From NCBI GenBank assembly GCA_013054445.1, contig JAAMPI010000122.1:1-62923 (forward strand): 62,923 bases of DNA, in the 5' to 3' direction. Both the position numbers and the translations under genes were made by a program. Each line of letters starts with the position of its first letter. The stretch's first letter is position 1. The notes under the pieces were generated by a model. That model saw only the letters and a list, made by a program, of their open reading frames with translations, searched no databases and was not told where the DNA came from. This stretch comes from Cudoniella acicularis (taxonomy: Eukaryota > Ascomycota > Leotiomycetes > Helotiales > Helotiaceae). Shown in pieces: positions 36,398 to 46,614 of this stretch.

Positions 36398-37111
36398 ATG
36401 ATGTCTGGCGAGGCATGGCTGTACCTTTTGGCGGTACTGATCAATGCCGTCAACTTGTTCCTTCAGGTTTTCTTTACGATTATGTATAGCGATCTCGAGT
36501 GGTGAGTTTGCCTCTTCCTTTTCCTAGGCCCACGTGGCCTTGCGTATCCTCGGTCGTTGTCCCATTTATGGGCATTCTTAATGGTGCCTGATCGGCGCAC
36601 ACATGGTAGAATAACTGCTAATAGTAGTTATGTAACAGTGACTACATTAATCCTATCGACCTCTGCAACCGCCTCAACACATATATTATCCCAGAGGCCG
36701 GTGTGCATGGGTTCTTGACCTTCCTCTTCCTTATCAACGGATACTGGATTGCGCTTCTGCTCAATCTGCCACTCCTCGCATTCAACATCAAGAAGTATGT
36801 TACTCGTTGTTCTTTCTATACAGCGAATTTCATCTTTGGATTCTCATGGAGGTGTTGTGTCTCAACTGGGCTTCACTAACATGGCACATAGGATTGTGGA
36901 TAACGCACATCTTCTAGACGCTACTGAGATTTTCAGGAAGCTTAACGTGCACAAGAAGGTGAGATTCAAGCCGCAATTCTGCATAAGGCGTATGATCTGG
37001 TGCTAATTTTTTAATCAGGAATCATTCATCAAGCTTGGTTTTCATCTCGTGATGTTTTTCTTCTACCTATACTCGATGATCGTGGCCTTGATCCGCGACG
37101 AATCACATTGA
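36398..37111 (+). CDS. erv14: ER vesicle cargo receptor Erv14 (cornichon)
   Basis: COPII cargo adaptor that exports membrane proteins from the ER. Exons 36398-36501, 36639-36794, 36892-36958 and 37019-37111 give 139 aa, or 138 if translation starts at the second of two adjacent ATGs (36401), which is the usual family start ([13 protein letters not shown]). Three hydrophobic helices are visible: near the N-terminus, around [14 protein letters not shown], and [15 protein letters not shown] near the C-terminus. The conserved [14 protein letters not shown] and [15 protein letters not shown] sit between helices, the latter contacting COPII in yeast. All introns close in phase. One of the best-conserved genes in the window. 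Confidence 0.95.
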
Positions 37112-37732
37112 CTTGCCTCCTCTATCGACAGCAAATATAAAATGGGACAAGCATAACCATTGAGATGGTTGGAATGGCATGGAATGAGAAGAAATGTTTG
37201 ACGTAGTGCGTGCGGATTCGTTCGGAGAGAGGGAAGAGCCGGTGTAGGAGTGGTGTGCATAGGAATGAGATACGACAGCAGGATAATTACTTGTGAAGAT
37301 CTGCAACGATTAGACATGATGGTGGTGGCTTCGGAGTCGTACTTCACATAGTTTGTACTCGGCATTTCCACATTTGGGGACTTCGGGTTGAAGTCATGCG
37401 TGGATAGATACCTGGGCATGCTTATAATGGCATGCATTCAATCTGGATTTCTTAATACACAAAACAAAACATCTTGAGGGTCCCTAATTTGGTAATGTGA
37501 GTGCTGAAAACGCTGAAAACTGGATGAACTATTACTGGATCACGTGGGAAGCTGCCTGCAGGGGTGGATTTAAGGTTGACGCTAAATCTTTTATCGCGAC
37601 GGCATCTTGAAATCTTGCGAACTGAGTGAGCTTTCGAATTCAGCCTCCTCAGCGCACATTCATGATTTTCTCACCCAGTACACCAATCCGGACAGACTTC
37701 AACGCAGACTCTTCCTTCTCAAGCCCTTTCAA
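37112..37732. other. Intergenic between Erv14 and Prp17
   Basis: Erv14 3' flank, then the Prp17 upstream region. An open frame continues upstream of the Prp17 ATG to 37607, but begins with TTG and has no conserved residues, so it is read as leader. A GATCACGTGGG E-box-like site lies near 37540. Confidence 0.4.
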
Positions 37733-39328
37733 ATGGCGGATTTTGGCGCCTACCCGCCAAACATGGCACCTCAGAACGCGCTCATAGTCAGACAAGCAGC
37801 TGGCCCCGATCACGCCGTAGTACCCTACACAGCAGAAGATCTTTCACGGCCTTCGCAGGGCCCCGCAAATCCTTTCAAAGATGAAAAGGCCTCTTTAAAA
37901 CGAAAAAACGTCCTCACAGGACATGCGGAAGAAACCTACATCAGCGAGCACACCTTTCGCACTCACCACCGAGCTGTAGAACGAGGCGCAGATAGATCGT
38001 ATAGAGGCGGCTTAGCAGAGAAAGAGGAATCGGCGAGGATACGGAGTAAGAGACAAAAGAAGGGGGATGCAACGGTGGCCGAGGGGGGTAATGCTTATGT
38101 GGGACCCTGGGCGAAATACAAGACTGTGGAATATGAGGACGTAGCAGAAGGCGATGAGTTAGCAAGCGATGAAGAATACGAGGAAGTAGAAGTGGAAGAA
38201 GAAGAAGAAGAAGAAGAGGTTATAGAGAGTGGAATGGTGGTACCAGCTATGCCCCAAGCGGTCGCGAAAAGAAAAGAAGCTGAGGAGATGGGTGATGAGA
38301 CGAGTGTATTTGAGGGATCGGAACAATACGACTACCAAGGCCGGACGTATATGCATGTTCCACAGGATCTGGATATCGACTTGAGGAAAGAGGTTGGAAG
38401 TGTCAAGAATTTTGTCCCGAAGAAATTAGTTCATACTTGGAAGAGTCATACCAAACCCATCGCTGGATTACGATTCTTCCCTGGATCAGGACATCTGTTG
38501 CTTTCTGGAAGCGCGGATACAACAGTCAAGATTTGGGATGTTTATCACCAGAAGGAGTTATTGCGGACCTACAAGGGACACACGAAAGCTCTATCAGACC
38601 TTACTTTCAATACTTCTGGAACACAATTCCTGACAGCCTCCTACGATCGCATGATGAAGCTATGGGATACGGAGACTGGCCAGTGTGTAAACCGCTTTAC
38701 AACTGGTAAAACACCACATGTTGTGAAATTCAATCCTTCGCCCGAACACTCCAACGAATTCCTGGCAGGTATGTCGGACAAGAAAATCATTCAATTTGAT
38801 ATCCGAACGAGAGAAATTGTCCAAGAATACGATCACCATCTCGCAGCTATCAACACTATCACATTTGTCGACGAAAATCGACGATTCATGACCACATCCG
38901 ATGACAAGTCCCTTCGAGCTTGGGACTACAATATCCCTGTTCCTATTAAATACATTGCCGAACCGCACATGTACCCCATGACACGGGCTTCATTACATCC
39001 GTCTGGCAAATCCGTTGCTTACCAGAGCTCAGACAACAATATCTTTGTTTACGGCGCCAACGACAAATTCCGGCAAAACAGGAAGAAAGTCTTCAAAGGC
39101 CACAACAATGCTGGATATGCAATTGATGTGGCGTGTAGTCCCGATGGTCAATTCGTGGCGAGTGGAGATACAGGAGGCTATGTGTGTTTCTGGGACTGGA
39201 AGACGTGTAAAATGTGGCATAAGATGCAAGCTGCTGATGGTGCGGTCACCTGCGTCGAATGGCATCCTCAGGAGAGCTCTAAAGTTGTCACAGCAGGCTT
39301 GGATGGGAACATTAAATATTGGGATTAG
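37733..39328 (+). CDS. prp17: Pre-mRNA splicing factor Prp17/Cdc40 (WD40)
   Basis: Second-step splicing factor of the activated spliceosome. Single exon, 531 aa. The N-terminal third holds the conserved NALIVRQAAGP, GPANPFKD and NVLTGHAEETYI. An acidic run follows near residues 145-165, encoded by a GAA-type microsatellite at about 38180-38220. YMHVPQDLDIDL and the seven WD repeats fill the rest (for example TVKIWDVY, MMKLWDTETG, SLRAWDYNIP, YVCFWDWKT), and the ending GLDGNIKYWD is diagnostic of Prp17. Start ATG 37733 (MADFGAYPP) matches the family. Confidence 0.95.
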   Translation: MADFGAYPPNMAPQNALIVRQAAGPDHAVVPYTAEDLSRPSQGPANPFKDEKASLKRKNVLTGHAEETYISEHTFRTHHRAVERGADRSYRGGLAEKEESARIRSKRQKKGDATVAEGGNAYVGPWAKYKTVEYEDVAEGDELASDEEYEEVEVEEEEEEEEVIESGMVVPAMPQAVAKRKEAEEMGDETSVFEGSEQYDYQGRTYMHVPQDLDIDLRKEVGSVKNFVPKKLVHTWKSHTKPIAGLRFFPGSGHLLLSGSADTTVKIWDVYHQKELLRTYKGHTKALSDLTFNTSGTQFLTASYDRMMKLWDTETGQCVNRFTTGKTPHVVKFNPSPEHSNEFLAGMSDKKIIQFDIRTREIVQEYDHHLAAINTITFVDENRRFMTTSDDKSLRAWDYNIPVPIKYIAEPHMYPMTRASLHPSGKSVAYQSSDNNIFVYGANDKFRQNRKKVFKGHNNAGYAIDVACSPDGQFVASGDTGGYVCFWDWKTCKMWHKMQAADGAVTCVEWHPQESSKVVTAGLDGNIKYWD

Positions 39329-39793
39329 ATTACGGGACGGACTCAAAAATACCCATTGTACAGATATCAAAAGAGTCTACAGATTTATCAACAGGAGGCA
39401 GATGAGCAGTTGCTTGCTGTCAAAATAACCATTGAAAGATATTTTCTTACTCTTTCTCACAAACCCTCGAAAAGTTCATTTACTCGACATGTCTCCTGAC
39501 GGTGAAAATTTTCCCTTACTCCTGGAAAAGGTTTCCTATTTAGATTTTACCAGTGAGGTAAATAGTGAGTGCTCGATGGGTATTCTACTACAGTAGCGTG
39601 CAGCGAAGGTGGGCTAATGCATCTCCAGGGGCCTAGTCCTAGTCCCCTCATCATCTTGTCAACCACGCCTTTACCAGCTGCAAACAGCTATGAGTCAGTA
39701 TATATACCCCATTACTGATCCTCTGGAAATGGATTATTTTGTCAATCTCTCAATATCATTACTTTTTTAACTTCTCATTCTTTATATTAATCA
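39329..39793. other. Intergenic between Prp17 and MFS transporter
   Basis: AT-rich towards the right, with TATATA near 39702. No gene recognised. Confidence 0.35.
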
Positions 39794-41433
39794 ATGGCTC
39801 GCGATTCCTACCCAATAACGTCTTCAACTGTCGAGCATCAAGTCCACCACCCCACCTTCGCCCAAAGCCACCCCATTTTATTCCACCGTCTCGAACTCGA
39901 ACAACAGAAAACAACAACCTCCCACTCCCGAGCGGATTACACTTTTCCAGAAGGTGGAAGCCGAGCTTGGCTTGTAATTCTCGGCTCCTTCAGCATCATC
40001 ACAGGAACTTTCGGCCTCATCTCCTCCGTCGGTCTCTTCCAATCCTACTGGCAAGCACACCAGCTCTCTGCCTATACCTCTCGAGATATCGGAGTAAGCA
40101 ACTTATTTCTTTGTCCCTCTCCCTTAATTCACCACAGTAAGAGGATGCTTCATCCTCCCTGCTCCCTGCTTCTCGAAAGAACCATAATATTAACTTGTTG
40201 AAGTGGATTGCTGCCGTCAACGTCTTCCTCAATCTCTTTCTGGGCGTGCAAATCGGCCCTCTATTTGACCGTTACGGGCCGAGATGGCTGATTCTCGCCG
40301 GAAGCGTGGTTTACGTAGCCGCCCTTGTTGCTCTAGCTGAGTGTAAAGTATACTGGCACTTCATGCTCGTTTATGGAGCGGGCTGTGGTGCCAGTAGTGC
40401 ATTTCTCACCACGACAGCGCTGGCGGTCGTTGCGCACTGGTTTGAAGTCAAGCGCGGGATGGCGACGGGACTGACCTTCGTCGGTTCCTCAGTGGGCGGT
40501 ATCATGTTCCCTCTCGTGCTGAAAACCGCTTTTGAGCATCTTAGCTGGACGTGGTCGCTTCGACTGGTGGCGTTGATTGTGGGCTGCTTGATGGTGGTAG
40601 GGAACTTGTGTGTGAGGGGACGGTTGCCACCGAGGAAGAATGGGGGAGCAGTCGATTTAGGGTGTTTTCGGGACGCGAGGTTCTCGTGGGCTACTGTAGG
40701 TGTGGCTTGTTTTGAATTCGTGCTTTTTGGCGTCTTGGGATTACTTCCTACGTATGCTTTAGGGCAGGGATTCAGTAGCCAGACGGCTTTTAATGTTATT
40801 GCAATCTTGAATGCGTAAGTCACTCTCTCTTCCTTTCAATTCCCGTACAATTCTTCCTCGAACACTAAACATTTCTCTTGTAACTAACACGAACAAAAAC
40901 CAGAGGATCTGCCTTCGGCCGCTCTTTCTCAGGCTACCTCTCCGATCGCTGGGGCCGCTTCAACACCATAATCCTCACCCTCCTCTTCTCCCTAATCGTA
41001 ACCTTCGCCCTCTGGCTGCCCTTCGGAAACCACTTAATCCTCTTCTATATCTTCGCTCCACTCTTCGGTTTCGGTTCGGGAAGTATTATCAGCATGGCAC
41101 CAGTGTGTATAGGTCAGCTTTGTAAGGCGGATGAGTATGGTCAGTTTTATGGGACAAGTTATTCTTTGGTTGCTTTTGCGTAAGTTTCCCCTTTTTCGGT
41201 TTTTTTGGGTATAGACGGGATGAGTATGATGAGTGTATAAAAAATATGAGGGCTAATGAGAGCGGTACAGGACATTGATATGTATCCCCGTTAGTGGTGA
41301 ACTATTGCCAACGATTGGGGCACAGGGATTTGTATCTTTCTTTGGGGGAATATTGGTTATTTCTCTGGTAAGTTTCTTGATTGCGAGGTGGGCTTGCTTG
41401 GAATATAAATGGAGGTGGAATGCAATAGTCTAA
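39794..41433 (+). CDS. MFS transporter, monocarboxylate-porter-like
   Basis: Twelve-helix major facilitator carrier. Exons 39794-40093, 40204-40814, 40904-41179 and 41271-41433 give 449 aa. A 53-residue polar N-terminus leads into PEGGSRAWLVILGSF, the usual opening of fungal monocarboxylate-porter homologues. Further landmarks are GPLFDRYGPRWL in the helix 2-3 loop, WFEVKRGMATGL after helix 4, a short central loop, and GSAFGRSFSGYLSDRWGRF, the repeated cytoplasmic loop motif. The end is short (EYKWRWNAIV). All donors are GTAAG type. Substrate unknown; there is no biosynthetic cluster nearby to suggest one. Confidence 0.88.
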
Positions 41434-42599
41434 GGGGCAGGGTTTTATTAGGTGTTTTCTATTATTAAAAAAAAGAGATTTCATGATGTTATAAAGGCAA
41501 ATTTTGGATAACTTGCAGAAAAATAGTAAATATTAATTTCCTAAAGCACGCACTTGTCCTTGAGCCACGCAATAAAACGTTGATATGTACATGTCCTTAA
41601 GCAGGCCTATTTCCAAAAACATGCTAATAAGGTGAATGCACTGCTTGAAAAGTACTTTTAGACCCATAATTCTTCTACTTCTTAAAGCCTAAAAAAATAT
41701 ATTTAGAAATGAACTTGATGCTTAGAGATCAAGCATAGCCGCAATATTCACTATAATAACTATAAAAGAATATAGACTGCAGAAATTCCGAGCCGCTCCG
41801 GCCCGCCTGCTTCAAATTCACATTTGGTTCATAAACTCAAATAAGCACTTAGCTATCCCCGCGCCACTTAAAAAAAAAAAGAATTGTAACAATATTATCT
41901 ATTATCGAAGTAGCAAAACTTCAGCCTCGAAGAGCTGAATAAAGACCAGGCGAACCGATTTTCTGTTACTCTAGACCGCCCTTTTCTTTATACCCCTACC
42001 AAACACAGTCCGATTAGATCCATCTGGCCAAATGGTCCGCCCCTGTGTTTGTGAATCTAAAAATGCTTATTTGAATTTATATATGTTGTTTGAAGCGAGG
42101 GCTGTGGGTCGAGGATATGCCGAGCCGAACCGAGCTCGATGGTATATCTACTCCGTAGTATCTCTACGCTTCCGCTTGAAATTTAATTACTTTCTAGGGG
42201 TTTAAAAGTAATATGCAAAAGACATGCTTAATTACGGATGACTTGGATTATTGTTCTTTTTTCTTGTTGTTTTTCATACTTTTTCTTTCCCAATAGGATG
42301 TATCCGAGCTGAGAGAGGAAAGACACTGGATATAAACCTACTCTAAACACTTCAAAGCATAAAAATAACCACGAATTTAGATCCCTTGTGTATTCAACCC
42401 CAAATTCCAAAAGCTAGGTATCAACTGGAGGGGCAAAATTAGTACCAAAATATCATTGTCGCTACTCTTGAAAATCTGAAGTGTTCGGGATGAGTTCTCG
42501 TAGGACGATAATTTCCGAGAGATCAACAAAATCACCAGCGCATCACAAAACACCCCCATTTCACATCAACGCAATCTATAACCTACGACCAACTATCTA
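41434..42599. other. Intergenic, AT-rich
   Basis: No gene recognised over 1.1 kb. Contains A-runs (41871-41881) and short minus-strand frames of low-complexity hydrophobic composition that I do not support. Confidence 0.4.
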
Positions 42600-43248
42600 T
42601 TACTCCACCACAATCCACCTCGGACGGCTCCTCGCATTCCTCAACCTCCGATCAAGCTCCACAAACTCCTTCACCAACTTCCCTACAGCTATCTCGCCAT
42701 TCTCCTCGGCTAGACACTTCTCACAATTTTTCTTAGGCTTTTCGGTATCGAAAAAATTGTGCAGGCAGTTTACACATTGTCTGCCATTAGCTCGTGTGTT
42801 TACGATGCGGAAGTTGTAGATGTCACGGCAGTTGCACTTTGATTTATTAGTCGAGGTGTTCCGTAGAGGGCAAAGGGAGGGAAATACGCACACAAGCCCA
42901 GTGTTCCTTCGCGCGTCTTTGCGCCCTTGCTAAAACGGTCTCTCCACGTATAACCCATTCATCATCAGAATTGTAGCTGTCGTCTTCTGATTCTGGGTCT
43001 GAATCAGGGATCCGTTGTTGTTGAGAAGCCAGCCAATGAGCACTTGGAACGTAAGGTGCTGTTTTAGGGGTGGTCATGTAGACAGTTGCATCGCCGTATC
43101 GAACCATGATGTGGTATTGGAACAGGCATATAGGGCATCTGCAGAAGTTTGGTGGCGGGGACGATGGTTGAGCTAGTAGTTGTGAAATGGCTGGGGGCTG
43201 TTGTTGTCGTTCGTTCGCTAGGTGTGGTGGTGGGTAATGGGTCTCCAT
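42600..43248 (-). CDS. Small Cys-rich, probable zinc-binding protein of unknown function
   Basis: Family not recognised. Exons 43248-42892 and 42836-42600 give 197 aa; the 55-nt intron uses GTGCGT...CAAAG and joins EHWAC to CNCRDIYNFR. The N-terminal half is Pro/Gln-rich with a CRCPICLFQYH knuckle near residues 36-46. After an acidic linker with SDPESEDD, the C-terminal half has spaced cysteine pairs (CCNC, QCVNC, NCEKC), together enough to bind one or two zinc ions. A helical end (LVKEFVELDRRLRNAR) follows. The regular cysteine spacing across the proposed splice supports the model. Role unknown. Confidence 0.6.
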
Positions 43249-43960
43249 TATGTCTAAGCAGCTTGATTATGTTGATATGAGGTATTTTAATGGAGAGGGA
43301 AGAGAACAAGGAGTCAAATGGTTGTTTGATATAAAGGATTAGAAGTCGCAATATCTGACTTGCGTGGGGACATTTATCGCTGTAGAACATATGTTAAATC
43401 CAGGAAATGATTCGCAGTACAGTACGTTCTTTCAGGTTCACTAAGTCCTAGTAAAGTCAGTAGAATTTCGGTGACTGAATGAATGACTGGAGGTCCTTTT
43501 CCATGATTTAATCCCAAAACGATTCGACGGAAGTACTGTGTGAAGCCACACGCTGATATCTAACATCGCGACGGATTAGTCCGGACTCCCTTGAAAAAAT
43601 TTCGTATTGAAAGCTATTGTTTCCCATGCCATTTTGATTGAATTTTCAATGCTTTCAAGAGGCGAGAGATCCCCCTCTTCTTGGAAATTGTTATCATAGT
43701 TGAAGTCGCGAATCACAGCCTCGCATGGTATTCAATTGCTAAACTTCAGCACTTACCTCGCTCAATTTTAGTGGGCATACACTGTATATTAGCGACACTT
43801 TCGCTAAAGAACCCTGTAACAACACCCGAAGCGCGGGGCATAACAGGGGGTTTCTCACTGCGCATCAAAACCATTTTGTTTGCGTATAACCAGGATCGAT
43901 TTTAAATATTGCGAAACAGTGAAAATATAACCTTATCATGCCCAGGGAAAGAGTGGAAAA
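43249..43960. other. Intergenic, no 5' part of PNPO found
   Basis: Searched by eye for the missing N-terminal and FMN-binding part of pyridoxamine-phosphate oxidase and did not find it on either strand. A 74-codon frame at 43681-43905 has no recognisable feature. Confidence 0.35.
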
Positions 43961-44188
43961 ATGAAGGGAAAGGAAATTCGAAACGGGTGGGTGAAGGATA
44001 TTGAGAAGAAGTTTGAGAGAGAGGAGAGGATTCCTGTTCCGGAGTTTTGGGGTGGGATAAGGGTTTTACCGGTGATGGTGGAGTTTTGGCAGGGGAGGGA
44101 GGGTAGGTTGCATGATCGGTTCAGGTATGTGAAGGTGGAAGGGGAGGGGGGTGATAGGGAGTGGAATATTGAGAGGTTGAGTCCGTAA
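43961..44188 (+). pseudogene. Orphan C-terminal fragment of pyridoxamine 5'-phosphate oxidase
   Basis: Only about 75 codons remain, but they match the diagnostic C-terminal dimerisation segment of PNPO/Pdx3: PVPEFWGGIRV, then VEFWQGREGRLHDRFRY, then WNIERLSP immediately before the TAA. In the full enzyme the arginines and histidine of RLHDR help bind pyridoxal phosphate. The enzyme is normally well over 200 residues, with its FMN-binding barrel ahead of this part; nothing like that lies upstream. It could be a duplicated and truncated gene remnant, or the last exon of a gene whose upstream exons I cannot recognise. Base composition is markedly G-rich compared with its flanks. Confidence 0.72.
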
Positions 44189-45190
44189 AGGTACGTTTGT
44201 AGAGAGATGAGTTATGATTCTAATGAGCTATGACTAGAGAGTATGTTAGCGTAGTGCTCGTTGGTGGAGTATAGATTTGGGCGACTTACTTGACGGAATT
44301 ATAATTTTATATTCCAATTGCAACTATAACTACCAAGCTCCATTGCATTTTCACATAAAGTTTTACCATGACATAGCCAAATCGAGATTGATATACTTAT
44401 ATAAGCAGGGGAGATAGAAATCACTGCACTAGACCAAACCACGCCACGCCACGCCACGCCACGTTACGCGGCAACAACAGCACCCAAGCAAGTCAGCTCT
44501 GCACCTGCATTACTTCCTTCGAAAGAAGGAAGATGAAAAAGTACAGTACGCTAAAAGCTGGCTTCACTAAGACTCGCCTCCACCTCTCCCGCCCCTTGCT
44601 CTTGGAAACTCGCTTCCACCTCCCCCCTACTCTCCTCCCTCCACCTCGCTTAACGTTTCAAGTTCTATCCCCCAATGTCCTCATCACCAAAAAAGGAAAC
44701 GGATGAAAAAAAAAAGTCCGTGTATTGTTAGTGGCGTTGCACGACTTACAACAAACACTTTATACCGTTCACTTGTCAAGTTATCAATGGTTTTCCAAGA
44801 GAAGAATCGAGAGGTGGGAGGTGGCGAAGGAAGGAAGGGGGTTTTGACTTTGATGTGAAGTGATCGCCATGGCGGTTGGTAGGATTGGGAACTCTCTAGA
44901 GGAGATATTGTTTGTAATGAGGGGACGTGAGGTTCTGAGTGAGGGGAGTGTGTAGAGTTGGACTGCTGTGTCGTTGATTAGCGATATTGTTGCAAGAGAG
45001 AGGAGATGAATTAGTATTTTGGTTGGGCTGGAGAATATAGAGATTTGGATTAAGGAGTTTAAGATTGATTACTTTGCAGACTGCCGACGCACTCAAGGCA
45101 AAGATGCTCTAACACTAGGGAAGCAGCACTAGTGCGCAACGGAAACGGTGTCGGAGATTCTCAAATCTCAAGCTTTATCTTTTAGCCTTA
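44189..45190. other. Intergenic with short tandem repeat
   Basis: No gene. Contains the CCACG repeat at 44439-44463, a C/T-rich stretch (44570-44660), A-runs near 44708 and G-rich DNA near 44810-44840. Confidence 0.4.
44439..44463. repeat. Pentanucleotide microsatellite (CCACG)5
   Basis: Five consecutive CCACG units in intergenic DNA, followed by a degenerate CTTACG-like unit (TTACG). No association with a gene is evident. Confidence 0.85.
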
Positions 45191-45475
45191 TTATTTTTCC
45201 TTCGAGAAATCAAGATATGCAACACTTGGGTTTGTGTTTAGCTGCCTGCTAGATTTGCTTGACTCCTCCTTTCCATCCATCGGCTTGAAAGCTTGAATGT
45301 TGTGGTATGGTTGATCGCGCATAGTCTCAGCCTGCCAGCGCATCATTGCCGTCAAAGACTGCTGTTGATGAGTTGGTGGTGGCGGCTGGTGCACCTTCTC
45401 CTCACCCGTTGGCCAATCGCGGACCACATTGCCGCAGGTACACTGCGAGGCACCCCTCCCGTCTTGCGAGCACAT
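45191..45475 (-). CDS. Doubtful small ORF, unknown
   Basis: About 94 codons from the first in-frame ATG (MCSQDGRG). It contains CTCGNVV, a Pro/Gln stretch and MMRWQAETMRDQ. No family recognised, and splice signals at both ends are unclear. It is kept only because its composition is less skewed than neighbouring shadow frames. Confidence 0.22.
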   Translation of the reverse strand: MCSQDGRGASQCTCGNVVRDWPTGEEKVHQPPPPTHQQQSLTAMMRWQAETMRDQPYHNIQAFKPMDGKEESSKSSRQLNTNPSVAYLDFSKEK

Positions 45476-45490
45476 CTTTGGGAAATTCAA

Positions 45491-46614
45491 TATGAAACTC
45501 TAATTTATAGGTGCTCCCTAGAGAAAATGAACTAGGAGTGCGTACCTTTTTTTCACACATGGATTCCGAAAAATTTACAGCTCCTGGCTCGTTTCTGCTG
45601 TCTTAACAGGGTCAGCTATTTAGAGGCATAATTATGAATTTTCGAGAGCATACCCGATAATTTTTCAGGCAATAACAGCCAATTAAATAATTTCGAGGTA
45701 GATTTTCACACCAAGAATCTCGTCTTGAGTTTTCACAAAGGCTAGATACTAGAAGTCTCGAAAGAGGGTTTTACTTTGGTTTATATTCATTCTGGATGGA
45801 CAATAAGTTCATGGAAATTCGGGGAATTTTTGATCGCAACTTGGAACATTCGTTTTGAACAGTGGAAAAGTACATAGTTTCTGTCTCATCTGTTGGAACA
45901 TTTGTAGACTAAAGGGGGGATTTTTGATCGCGCACTTTTGGGAACTTTTGGAACTAGAATCATCAAAACCGTCTGAGCATGGAAATACAGATTTCCTATA
46001 CATTGATTAGCAGTTTGTAAGGCTATTAATAAATTGCTTAACGTTTAGGACCGAAAACTCTATAACTATCGTCAATTACGACTTGGTACTCTAGTTGGAA
46101 TCACGATAAGTCGACCTTGGAATCTTCTTGGAATTTTTGTGTCGATTTGGATGTCAAAATATCCATTGAGTGCAAGGCGAAAACAACAGAGGGCCCTTAC
46201 ACCGATCGAGCAGGATCCCTATGAAAGTCATGCGGCGTGAGTTGATTGGGTTCGCCAATAGGAACTTTGGGGGATTTTGGGGAGCCTTGCAAGATCCATG
46301 TGAGCAACGAACGAAACAATGAGTAGTGTGGCTGCCAGTCCACCTCGTGCTGATTGTGAAGCATATGATTCGCCCACTATGTCTGATCATTACTTGGAAG
46401 AGAGAGGGACTTGCATGCATAGCACCTTTGCTGGACTTGGTTATGCGAGTCGCTGAATTGCGAACCATATCCACCAACTTACTAAGTTGATTTCCTTTCC
46501 CTCCATCCCTCCTCAGCCTTCTATATGACTTGCCTTTCACAATCATCACCATTCCAAGAACAAGATATATTGCCGTATTTCTCGTTTGAGTCGAAATAGT
46601 GTCAAAAACGAGTC
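45491..46614. other. Intergenic upstream of Clr5-domain gene
   Basis: No gene recognised. A short imperfect direct repeat is present: GGGGAATTTTTGATCGC at 45821-45837 and GGGGGATTTTTGATCGC at 45915-45931, each followed by loosely similar GGAAC-containing DNA. A minus-strand 132-codon frame at 46154-46552 has no feature I can support. Confidence 0.35.

Noticed and set aside
37607..37732. N-terminal extension of Prp17
   Set aside because: Begins only with TTG; residues are unlike the family, which starts at MADFGAYPP.
32099..41433. A secondary-metabolite or NAD-pathway gene cluster around KMO and the MFS transporter
   Set aside because: The neighbours are housekeeping genes (MAP1, Erv14, Prp17) with unrelated roles, and there is no synthase gene.
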